Position numbers and translations under genes: made by a program. A DNA stretch of 64,000 nucleotides, taken from positions 4,626,830 through 4,690,829 of the forward strand of contig JADCRB010000068.1 of assembly GCA_021464245.1 (NCBI GenBank), read 5' to 3'. Numbering within the stretch: position 1 is the stretch's first letter; each line of letters opens with the position of its first letter. This stretch comes from Carallia brachiata. Lineage: Eukaryota; Streptophyta; Magnoliopsida; Malpighiales; Rhizophoraceae. The notes beneath the pieces were generated by a model, which saw only the letters and a program-made list of their open reading frames with translations, had not been told where the DNA came from and did not search any database. Of the stretch, positions 1 to 9,986 are shown in pieces.

Positions 1-1257
1 AGGCTTGCCATCTCTTTTGGATCAAATTGAATATTACTTGTTGAGATTACAGCAGTTAGGTACATTACCACTTGCCTTAAATCCATTGATGAAAGCATTT
101 ATCAAGTTTCAATTCTTTCAACATTATGATGTTGATGTGAGAGTTTCAATTGCTTCATACTTGAGTGAGATTCTGCAGATAACTGCTTCGAATTATTTTT
201 CTTATGGTGATGTGATGAGAAATATTTTCCAACTGATTATCTCATCATTTGAAAACATGTTTGATGATACCATTAGCTCTTATGGTAAACAAATATCTAT
301 TCTTAAGCTATTGCGAGTATGCAGTCATATTAAATGATGTTGAATCTTAGTTATGATTCGTTGAATACTAAGATGTTTCATTACTTTATTACTAGTATAA
401 GTGACAATCATCCATAAAGAGTTTTTTGGCTAATGGAAGAGATTATGATCCTTGTGTTAAAGGACAGTGAGAATATCTCTCCTGACTTTTTTTTCCTTCT
501 ATTATATAGTGTGGAGAAGGTTCGTGCTAAAATTTATCCTATGTCTTACAAGTTGGAATAACAAGCACTTAGAAATTGTACTTCTAAAATTCAACTGTAT
601 TTGATACATGCTATCAAATTTTTTGGCCTATTTTTGAATAGTTATAGTTATGTTATTGCTACTATATACCAAGATATGTTAGAGACTGATGAGCAAAGTG
701 ATGTTCATACTATTCAAGATGAGGTTGTCGCTTCTACTGATCATGGTACAATTGAAGCTAATTTGTGTATTCAAATCAGTACACAAGTTAAGGTCAACGA
801 ACTTGTAGCTGAATCAATCCATACTAGTGATTTGGAATTTCCAATTAATGCTGTTTCTCTTCCCACTAATGATGTGCCACAAATACTACGGCCATAACCT
901 TTAGCTGAAGTTGCTTTGTCAGATGATGTTGCTCTATTCAAAAAAGATCTCATTGTTAATGAGATGACGACGAATGTTTTTTTGCCTTAAAAAGTTGATT
1001 TGGTTGTTGATGAATTTGTCACACCAATTTTGAGTTGTGAGACTACACATGTTGAAGAAGTTGTTGCCCATCAGGATTATGTCAGACCATTTGTGACTGA
1101 AGAGGTTGCACAGATTGCACAGAATGCACAAATTGTGAAAGAAATTAGTTTTGTCATTCCTTTGAAGTTTCAATTTCCCACTATTCCTGCAAATTTTTTG
1201 AAGTTTGTTTCGTTGCTGATGCCTCCATTTTTTCCTAAAGAATTTTCTCTAGTTTGA
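1..1257 (+). pseudogene. PDS5-like cohesin cofactor pseudogene, intronless, 5' part outside the window
   Basis: Bases 5-337 encode a peptide like the N-terminal HEAT region of plant sister chromatid cohesion protein PDS5 (LLDQIEYYL, NPLMKAFIKF, DVDVRVSIASYLSEILQITA, FQLIISSFENM). At about 335 the frame shifts; the next frame continues the same family (SYDSLNTKMFHYF, ILVLKDSENISPDF, FGLFLNSYSYVIATIYQDM) but is cut by TAA codons at 415, 559, 895 and 988. In active genes this region is spread over several exons, whereas here it is contiguous, so I infer a decayed retrocopy. From about 680 to 1257 the frame goes on as a low-complexity, acidic, Val/Glu/Thr-rich stretch that I do not recognise; it may be the linker that follows the HEAT part in PDS5C-type proteins or unrelated fused sequence. 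No function expected. The family call is firm for 5-680, weak after that. Confidence 0.75.
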
Positions 1258-2388
1258 AGCTCGTTCTTTCTCATTCTTCCGCACTTCAAAATTCATGGAT
1301 GATTTTTTTTTCAAACAAAAGAGAATAATGGGGAACAAGAAAAGAAAATTCATACTATTCAGGAATTTATTAATATCTTATATTTATAATTATATTTTAT
1401 ATTTTATATTTTATTAAGTTAGATATTTGATTATTTAGAATACTATTTAGAGTTATTTTCCCGGTTAAAGCTCTTTTTTATTTAGAATTTTATTTCTACT
1501 CAGTTAGTTTGATTTAACTCTATAAATAAGAATTAGTATCAGTTTTATTATGCAGTTTGTTTATGACAATTGATTATTGATTTCAAAATATTTTTCAAGA
1601 AAATTATCACATTTTACGGGTAGATTCCTACATGTTTTACATATGGATTCTCATTATTTTTCTATCTTTTGAATGTATTTTTGAATTATTTGTTTGTTCA
1701 ATTTTTCGTCTTACATCATATTGTTGCATAAATAACATATGATTCCAATAAAAACCTTTGTTACCATTTCCCTCTCCCTGTCTTACCGAGTATATTTCGC
1801 AAAGGGTATATATATCGTGGTGTGATTTATTGAAGTATTTTATTCACCTAAGAGAGAAGAAAAATCTATATCAAGCAATAATTTCATTTATATTACGTTT
1901 GATCACAAAATTGGATCCTTTCACTCAATACATTACTGTTCCCCCTCATGATTGGAATTTAGGTTCAATTACATTATAAGACACTCCTTCATATGCATGC
2001 ACTTTCAATTATATATTCTGATAAGTGCCTTTCTTTTTTTAAGACGATTCAAGACATCATCTAACTATAACACCAAAATTTAAAAGAAACAAACTCATGA
2101 GCTTTACCACATAACTATATTTTATATAATACTAAAATAATTATGCAGTTTATTTGACAATATTTAATAGTTTATTTTAAAAAAAAAATTTAGTCGTCTA
2201 ATCACTTATATCATTTTGATTTCACTTTAATCCTACTTAAAAAAAATCTCACCAACTATTTCTCAAAATCGAAAAACAAAGATTAGATAAGTTTGCCATA
2301 TCACCTTACTAAGAAGTAAAATTAATATGTGCTAAGCTATCAATATGTGCTAAGTTTGTCAAAAAAAATATATGCTAAGCTAGATCTA
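1258..2388. other. AT-rich non-coding stretch, possible LTR-like piece
   Basis: No supported gene. A purine-rich run (about 1318-1350) is followed by AT-rich DNA with a TATA-like box (ctataaataa) near 1520. This order resembles a polypurine tract followed by LTR promoter sequence, but no paired LTR or target duplication was found, so the reading is only suggestive. Confidence 0.3.
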
Positions 2389-2399
2389 CATGGGTTTAA

Positions 2400-4276
2400 G
2401 GATAAGTTCACAATCAAATTAGTAACTATCATTTTTAGTTAAATAAGGTTAGTAAAAAAAAATATCTAAATAAGGTTAGAATCATTTCAAATCGTTCAAA
2501 ATTGGATCTTCTATTAGATCAAATGTTAATTGATGTGTCATGCATTGTGGACACTAATGTGGCAAAGGTTAACACATACAGTCAGCATTTAAAGCAGTTA
2601 ATACTGACGTGGAAAAATGATGATTGACTGGTCAAAATAGGCTACTAAAAAAATTTTTTGAAAATTTTAAAAATTCAAAAATAAGTTTGCAAATTTAAAA
2701 TTATATTAATTCCTATAATTCAAAATTTTAAGAGAAAATTCAAATTTCTGTAAATTCAGAAACCATTTAAATAATTTTGAAAATATGAAAATTTTGAAAA
2801 TTAACTTTTTAAAAAATATAAATTTCGAAAGAATTTTAAAAACTAAAAAAAACCAAATAATTTTATTAAAAAAATATATATATTAAAAACGAAAAAAAAA
2901 AAAAAGGCCTCCCCACCACTATTTCCTTGATGCCGCCATCACCGCAGCACTTCACAATCTTCTAAACTATCAGCAACACAGCTGCTTCCATCACACTACA
3001 GCAGCAAGATCCACCACTATTACCATTATATGCCTCCGCCTCCACTCTTCCAACCTCAGCCCCAGAACCACCCCATCCCAAGCCCCAACCCCAACACTCA
3101 CCCCACCCCAAAACCCTTATCCTCTCTAGCCCAATCCCCATCGGTACCCACCACCCATTCCACCACCATTGCTAGTGCTGTCGTCAACGCCACCTCTAAG
3201 GAAAACCCCCATCTTCTCTAGCCCCCAACTTCCCCCTCCATCCTCTCTCTCATTCTATATTCTATTTTTCTTGTACAATTTATTATGAATGATGCCTTTT
3301 GGAGAGAAAGGAATCATTTATCAATCAGCGTGGAATCTGTGGATCGGAGTTGTTAGGTAGAATAGAGGGGGTAAGGTTGTGACAAGCTTTTCAGAGGGCA
3401 GTTGGGTAAGGTTGGGCATGGCCGAGGGATTTTTGGAGGGGTTAGATGGGGTGGTGGTGATGATCCGGTTGTCATCCTATCACTAGTATAAACAAGAACA
3501 AGGTTTCTTGTAAGAGAGAAATTGAGATTTTAACGATGGCACAGGAGGTTGTGTAACGGTAACAGAGGTTTTGGCCATTATAGTTGTTGTGTGGAAGAGG
3601 GTTTGATAAAATTTCAAGAAGACCAGAGGGTTGTCAACTCTACTCCACCGCAGACTGGGAGAGGTTGTGCTAGCAACGGTAGAGTGAAGATTTTGAGATT
3701 TCAAATTTTGTTTTTGATTTTCATTTTTTAATATTTTCTGATTTTTGATAAAATTTTTGTTTTTTTTAGTTTTTAGAATTCTTTCGAAATTTTTATTTAT
3801 TATAAAAGATTTATATTCAACATCAAAAAAGATTTTTTTTTCAGATTTTTATATTTCTTTTAATTTCATACTTTCAAAATTGTTGCAATTTTGTTTATTT
3901 CTAATAAATTTTTAAAAGGTTTTGAATTTTCTATCAATTTTTTATATTTTTCAAAATTTTTTCCATTCTCGTAAAAGACTTTATGATTTATTGTGAATTT
4001 TTGTTTTTGGATTTTCTTAAATTTTGAAATTTTCAAAAGTTATTGGCCTATTTATGAACCGTTATGTTGGCACTATACATGTGGTTATAAGTTGCTGATG
4101 AGATAGCTCTATTTGACAGATCAGGTGCCACATTGAATTCCACGTCAGCAAATAACAGTTTGCGAGACAGAAGACTTGATTTTGAACAATTCAAAACGAT
4201 TCTAACCTTATTTAGACAAAAAAAAATTTTATTGACCTTATTTGACCAAAAGTGATAGTTACTGTAAACTTATCCC
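2400..4276. mobile_element. Mutator-like (MULE) non-autonomous element with long terminal inverted repeats
   Basis: The left end (ggataagtt...) and the reverse complement of the right end (gggataagtt...) match for roughly the first 110 bases (shared blocks include ctaaataaggttagaatc) and similarity returns far inward: 2820-2850 (tttcgaaagaatt) mirrors about 3760-3795. The inverted repeats are therefore about 450-500 bp. An 11-bp direct repeat, catgggtttaa, flanks the element at 2389-2399 and 4277-4287, in the 9-11 bp range of Mutator-like elements. No transposase is present. The GC-rich core (about 2900-3690) contains a proline-rich 63-codon frame at 3030-3221 with no recognised domain; a captured host gene fragment (Pack-MULE) is possible but unproven. 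Some other long-TIR superfamily is the alternative. Confidence 0.75.
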
Positions 4277-4287
4277 CATGGGTTTAA

Positions 4288-4597
4288 AATTTTTTTAATT
4301 AAAAAAAAATCTATCATGGGTATGTCGGTTATCAAATCTGCAGGCTGGGCCAAGAGTCACATGTTGTAAGTCCATTCAACCCCACCACATAGGAGGGGAT
4401 CCACCACCCGAGCATTGTTCCAACCAAACGTGACTCCTCTAAGCCGGCCGCGGCAATTATCGAGTCTAGAACCAATAGTGCGCGAAGGGTTTCAAGGGCC
4501 ATTGATCCACAAGTGCCACTACTGAGACTCGAACTCGAGCCGTGAATGAAGAAAGCATGGCAGTTGACCAATCAAGTTACTACCCCAGGTGGTCCCC
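4288..4597 (-). mobile_element. tRNA-derived SINE, about 310 bp, reverse orientation
   Basis: Read on the minus strand the body starts near 4597 and contains a good RNA polymerase III box B (gttcgagtc, about 4530) with a weaker box A-like tggtcaactg upstream. It ends in a T/A-rich tail beside 4288. It is flanked by ccccatgggtttaa at 4274-4287 and 4595-4608, a 14-bp target duplication. The left copy is the right target duplication of the Mutator-like element plus the last three bases of that element, so the SINE landed on the element boundary after it had inserted. A 79-codon open frame across the body is a by-product. Confidence 0.7.
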
Positions 4598-4763
4598 CAT
4601 GGGTTTAACACGGATTGATCATTATTAAACTTTAACGTGATCTGAATTTAATAGAGATTGGCAATTAAGAATTAGTCTTGTTGACAAGTTCCTAATAGAT
4701 TGACAAACAACGAATTTATGGCAAGAAACTGTCTATATTTTTTTTTTTTCTCTTTCAATTTAA

Positions 4764-5031
4764 GGGTATGTTTGTTTGTTGTAAAATAACTTATTTTTGT
4801 AAAATATTCATAGGGAAAAATGTTTGCAGTGAAAATAATGATTTTCCTTTATCACTTATTTAAAGCACACTTTATGTTTTTTTCAGAAAATAACTTCAAC
4901 TCAGAAAAAGGAAAAGTTATTTTCCCTGAAAACTTCTAAATTTTCCATTGTAAAATATTTTACATGAAACAAACGCCGGAAAATGAGAAAAATTTTTCCT
5001 GTAAAATGTTTTCATGCAAACAAACACACCC
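4764..5031. mobile_element. 268-bp MITE with TAA target duplication
   Basis: Terminal inverted repeats gggtatgtttgtttg (left) and the complement of caaacaaacacaccc (right) match at 14 of 15 positions. Both ends are bordered by TAA (4761-4763 and 5032-5034). A 3-bp TWA duplication is typical of PIF/Harbinger (Tourist-like) MITEs. The interior is AT-rich with further imperfect inverted similarity (tgtaaaatattttaca) and no coding potential. Confidence 0.75.
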
Positions 5032-5228
5032 TAAGTTGCAAGTTAATTGCTCTATTTTTGTACAATATCTCAATTATGAAATTCTCTTGTATCACATAAT
5101 TATAGAATTTTCTTTGTATAAAATTCCTTTTTTTAATCAAAAAATAATTATTCACAAGTTATTATTGCATGATTGAAATGAGTTCGCTCCTCATAAATTA
5201 TGCATTGGAAGACCCCTTTTGCTTTGCT

Positions 5229-5385
5229 AAGGCCCTGTTTGTTTATCCACTGATGATTGTTACTAATTGCTGATTATTGTTACTAATTACTGATTGTTAT
5301 TGCTGATAAACAAAATAAAATTATAGTATTTAGTTATTTTAACATTAACTGTTGTTATTTAAACAGAAAAATGACTATTAAAAAC
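5229..5385. mobile_element. AT-rich MITE-like piece (gcgtttagt family)
   Basis: This stretch has repeated tgttactaattgctg motifs and the block aaaataaaattatagtattt. The block recurs with its surroundings at about 51270-51290, and a more diverged relative starts near 7336. It abuts the GA-rich element on its right, and its left end (aaggccctgtttg) resembles the complement of that element's right end. It may be a short insertion into, or an end variant of, that larger element. Confidence 0.45.
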
Positions 5386-6486
5386 TTATTTGGAGACGTT
5401 GTCAATTTTTTATTACTGTTTCTTATTTTTTTTCTTTTTCCATTTTTATTGTTTGCTGAATTTTTGTATTTATTGTTGTCACCTTTTATTTTTTTTATAA
5501 GAATTCAAAAGTAAAAAGAGAAAGGATAGTAAGAGAAATGATAAAAAGAGCATGAATAGAGAAAGAAAAAATATAGAGAATGGTTGATAGAGAGATGAAA
5601 AGTAAAAAAGAATGGTTGGAGAGAGATGATAGAAAATGAATAGAGAGAGAAAAGGGGGAGAGAGAGAAAAAAAAAAGGTAGAGCGAGAACAAGTTGACAG
5701 GATGAGAGAATGAGTAGAGAGAGTAAGGGTAAAGAGAGTGGTTGAAAAGAGAATACAAAGAGAGAGTTGAAAGAAAATATGAAGAAAGAATAAGTAAAGA
5801 GAGGATGAGTAGAGAGAATGGGTAGAGAGAGAATGAGTAAAGAGAAAAAAGAGAGAAAGAGGGTAGAAAGAGAATGAGTTGAGAGAATGGTAAAGAGAGA
5901 AAAAGGAAATAGAGGGGTAGAGAGAATAAGTAGAGAGAACGATAGGGAGAGAAAAAAGAGAGAAAATGACTAGAGGAAATGGTAGAGAGAGAAAAAGGAA
6001 AGAGGGAGAGGGTAGAGAGATAATAAGTAGACTGAATAGTAGAGAAAGAAAAAGTAGAGAGAGAGGTACAGAGAGAATAAGTAAAGAGAATAGTAGAGAG
6101 AGAACATGAGAGAGAGAGAGGGTAGAGAGAGATGATAGAGAGAATGGTTAGGGAGAAAAAGAGAAGAAATGAGTAGAGATAATGGTAGAGAGAGAAAAGG
6201 AGAGCGAGAGAGAGTAGATAGAGAGAGAATAAAGGGATAGAGAGAGGATGAGAGAGATATAGTGAAAAGGGTACATAAAGAGAGAAAAGGTTGTAAGAGG
6301 AAATATAGAGAAAAAAATGAAAATATGACATCTTTCATGTTTTCCTAATTATTTTTATTTGAAAAATACTTTTAATTTTTCAACAAAAAATAAAAAAATA
6401 AAAGCGATATCAAACATGTTATCTATTTTTTTTGTAAAAAATAAATAAAAAATAGAAAACAAAAACGATACCAAATGGAGCCTTAG
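5386..6486 (-). repeat. GA-rich core repeat element, copy 1
   Basis: About 800 bp (5510-6310) of purine-only-like sequence built from gagagagagtagagagagaa units is bounded by AT-rich arms. The left arm (ttggagacgtt, tgtttgctgaatttttg) and the right arm (caacaaaaaataaaaaaata, ataccaaatggagcc) match, in reverse complement, the arms of the element at 21848-23237. The two are copies of one family in opposite orientation. Long minus-strand open frames (278 and 122 codons) exist only because the CT strand lacks stop codons; they encode Ser/Leu/Phe/Tyr runs and are not genes. No transposase or target duplication could be settled for this copy. Confidence 0.65.
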
Positions 6487-7330
6487 ACATTCTGTTTTTT
6501 GTTTTCATTTTGTTACAGTAGATAATCTTTTTGCCTTTAACTAATCTCGTAAAAATATGTCTCCTATATTTTTTTTTTTTTTGGAGTAAAAATATGTCTC
6601 CTATATTTACAAATAAAAATGCATTAAATTTGTGAAATTTTATATGTTTAAAAAAAAAATTTTAGGAATTCAAATATCAGTACGCTAAGCTGAAGAATTA
6701 ATTCTTGAAAAGTTGATAAGAGAGATATTACAAAATTAATAATACTGACCTAACTAGTACGATCATGTATATATTTTGATTTGTTGCCTATTGCTTAAGC
6801 CACTCCAACTGGTAGCAAATTCCATGTTGCCATAATGCCATTCCTGTCACCGCGATTTGATCAACGTTTGAGGGTGCAAGCCATGAAGGTAGAATTTTGC
6901 CATGAAGGATTCTAGTTTCGACAGCGTTGGTCTTCAGAGTGTTCATGTTTTTGTAGTCTATTTTCATTTCTGTACTGGGTGCAAGCTGGTCAAGATTAGA
7001 TCTGAGATGGAAATAAACGACAAACAGGGCCGTTGATCTTTTTTCGTCCAACATTCTCTCATTCATATGGGGACTGCAAACCCAATTGTGGAATCTTTTT
7101 TGCTTTTTCCTCCGTCACACATGCGCGGGAGTACCTGAGAGGCTGAAGGGAGTCTTGAGGTGCGTGGGTTGATGGGTGAAGGAAGAAGACAAGTCCAAAG
7201 GGTAATTTAGTCATAAATTTAAATTAGCAGCTGATACTCTTAAAAGTAGGTTGAGGTTTTTTTTATCAGCTATTTTTAAAAATGTCAATCAAGAAACAAC
7301 AAAACTTAAAAAATTTAACTAAATATTTTA
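6487..7330. other. Non-coding stretch with an unrecognised 92-codon frame
   Basis: A minus-strand frame at 7066-6788 has balanced composition (FVVYFHLRSNLDQLAP, ILPSWLAPSNVDQIAV) and higher GC than its surroundings, so it may be an exon or gene fragment. I recognise no family, and no partner exons were found. The remainder is AT-rich. Confidence 0.3.
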
Positions 7331-7335
7331 AAGGG

Positions 7336-8190
7336 ATGATTGGTTTACTTATTGCTAATTAACTAATTATTGTTACTGTTGTTATTATTTATTACTGTTA
7401 CTTTACTGCTGAATAAAATCAAATCAAAATATTTGATTAAATTAATATTAGTTGTTACTAATTAAATAATAAAATAATTATTTTAAATATTTTATTTCTA
7501 TTTTATTAGTTGTTACTGCTAAATAAATAAAATATTTTATTAGTAACAACTAATATTTTCTATATAAATATTTTAAAAAAATTTACATAAAATAAATATT
7601 AATTGTTACTGCTGAATAAAATCAAATCAAATATTAATCAGAATTAATTTTATAAAAATATCTTATCTATTTTATTTCTATCTTAATAAGTGTTTACACA
7701 ATTTTGAAACAAAAAAAAAGAAACGGTACGGGTAGCGTTTGTTAAAGGCAAGCAATTTCTTTTGTTTTTTGTAAAAAATGGGAAATAATAATTTTTTTAA
7801 AATAATCATATCTAATTGTTTGGTAATGGTGGGACTCTTGTATGCGGCGAGGTAGTACGCATGTCCCTTTTTTAATAATTGGTTCATTTTTTCACCGTGG
7901 CACAAGGTTTCACGTTACACAGATAAGGGTAGTTTTGTAATTATAAATTTCAACAATTACCGATCATATTAAAAAGCCGCTTGACCCAATTTTTTCCATC
8001 AGGAGCGTTTAGGAGTATCTATCAGCAATAGCACATAAAAAAAATTTAATCAAACACTATTTATCTTACTTTTTGATTTCCAACAATAAACAATAGCTTT
8101 TATCAGCAAAACTAAACACCTCCTAAATTGCTATCGGTAGAAAATGAATAGGGACAGCAAAGATAAAAAGCAAAAACAAACACCACTAAA
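7336..8190. repeat. AT-rich MITE-like repeats, several ends
   Basis: From 7336 (atgattggtttacttattgc) the sequence shares its aattattgttactgt and gctgaataaaatcaaatc motifs with itself at 7370-7450 and 7590-7630, and more loosely with 5229 and 51235. The stretch closes with aaactaaacacctccta (about 8108-8124) and caaacaccactaaac (about 8177), which look like complements of tttagt-type left ends. Two or more nested or tandem MITEs are likely; exact borders are not resolved. Confidence 0.4.
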
Positions 8191-9791
8191 CTTAGTTGTT
8201 ATAGGTTCAAATATGAAAGAACATTCATTATCTAGTAGAAGTTATTATACCAACAGATATATTTGGTAGACACGGGTGTGCCCAAAAAGTGCAATTGCCA
8301 TCGTCCGATTTTACAGTTATTATTTCATCTTTGTGCAACTTAGGATTCTGATTATTCTTTATGTGAACTCTCATCAATCCTGCATCAAAAATCTACGTCC
8401 ATGGATTAGAGTCCAACTGATAAAGAAATCAGAGTTGGGTCACTTGGCATCTACTATGTGATTATAATGCAGCAAATTCCTTGAACTAGTTTTCAGCCTA
8501 TTATAATTTGGATTTAGTAGAGATGCATATAACAGCTTTTGACTTATATTTATTAACAATGATTGGCTCATAGCTAACTAATAGTTAAAATTAGTAGCTG
8601 ATACAATAATATTTGAAAGTAGTAGTTAAATAAATATTGAGTACTACTTTTTTTTAATCCATTAAGATATTTATTAGGTTGTAAACTAAATAATAGAGAG
8701 ATAATTTTTCTATTTTTATAAATCTCATACTCTTTTTCAATCCTCGAAGATAAAAGCAAAAATTTTTAACTATTAAAGTGCTTCATAATAGAGCTGAATT
8801 CATGCTTATACTTATGTACTTCTTACTTTATAGCTTTCATCTTCTTTTCTTGGGACCTTTAAACTGATTACCAATGTTTGGTTCTCTTCTATTGTACAGT
8901 TTTTGTTTCTCAATAAAATTATTTTCCACTGGATTGTAAAAAAAAAAAAATGGAACTAGTGCCAAACTTTTATTCTCCAACAATTAAACTAATTAAAGAC
9001 TTACCTTTAGTCAAAAGTTACTAAAACTTTACTTTGGCAATTTGTACTATCTATACATATCAATGTGACCATGAATTGGATTTTTCTTCTTCCCACTGAT
9101 CAGTAATATGACCATTAAGCTAAATCCTGGAAAGAGAATAACTATGAGGATGACTTTGTAAGCAAAATCTTTCTACTATAATGGGCAGGGAGCTAGAAAA
9201 AAGGTGAACTCTTGTGCCTAGCCTTTTTGGTACAATTATGGGAACCGCATTTTGGATTAATCACAATAATTAATGCCACAATAGTCCTCCACTAATTTAC
9301 TATCAATAATATATTGCTCCTATGTCATGTAAAAGGAAGTTTTAACCAATACCCAAAAGGGGGTCATTGACAGTGGTGTTTCTTTGAGTAATTTTCGTGT
9401 TTTCTTGCAATTAAAGTACTTTAACTGTCAGCGTTATGCACAAAACAAGCTAAGCGATTATTATCATATTTTACATAAGCGTGTAAAAGTGATATGCGGA
9501 GCAGACGTATTGTAACTAACAGCTTTATTTTTACAAGAAGACGCTTAATTTTATAACGAAAGAACAAATGAAAAATACTTTTATTTTTTTATTGTAAAAA
9601 TATAGCATCTTGTTGCAAAAAAGTAAACTGTCTATTGTAATATATCGATTCCACGTCTAATTTTTATGTGTCCATATATCTTTTCCCATAAAATATAAGG
9701 ACAGAAGTATAGAAAATATTTTTATAACTACATGACAATCTCTGATATTTGAATTCTCAAAAACTTAATTTTTAATTTTTTTAATTTAATA
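8191..9791. other. Intergenic, nothing recognised
   Basis: AT-rich DNA with only short frames (up to 62 codons) of random composition. No gene, RNA gene or clear repeat border was seen. Confidence 0.5.
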
Positions 9792-9986
9792 AATTCTCAA
9801 TAACTATAATATTTATTAATATTCTAATAGAATTAACATTTTAATAATTGTAATTCTTTTTAGTATTCTATTAAAATTAGAATTTCAGTACTCTCAACAA
9901 CTATAGTCTGTCTCAATATTCTAATAAAATTAAGATTTTAATAATTATAATCTTTTTTCGTATTCTATTAAAATTAAAATTTTAGT
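9792..9986. repeat. 98-bp tandem duplication, AT-rich
   Basis: Two adjacent units begin attctcaataactata (9793) and ctctcaacaactata (9891). Both run through attctaataaaatta-like, ttttaataatt and gtattctattaaaatta blocks in the same order, with about 80 per cent agreement by eye. A decayed third start may lie at 9752. No coding potential. Confidence 0.6.

Noticed and set aside
3030..3221. Proline-rich 63-codon frame
   Set aside because: Inside the MULE core; low complexity, no domain, no splice partners.
4332..4571. 79-codon minus-strand frame
   Set aside because: Runs through the tRNA-derived SINE body, so not a gene.
5495..6338. Long minus-strand frames of 278 and 122 codons
   Set aside because: They are the stop-free CT strand of the GA repeat core; the peptide is a Ser/Leu/Phe/Tyr run with no domain.
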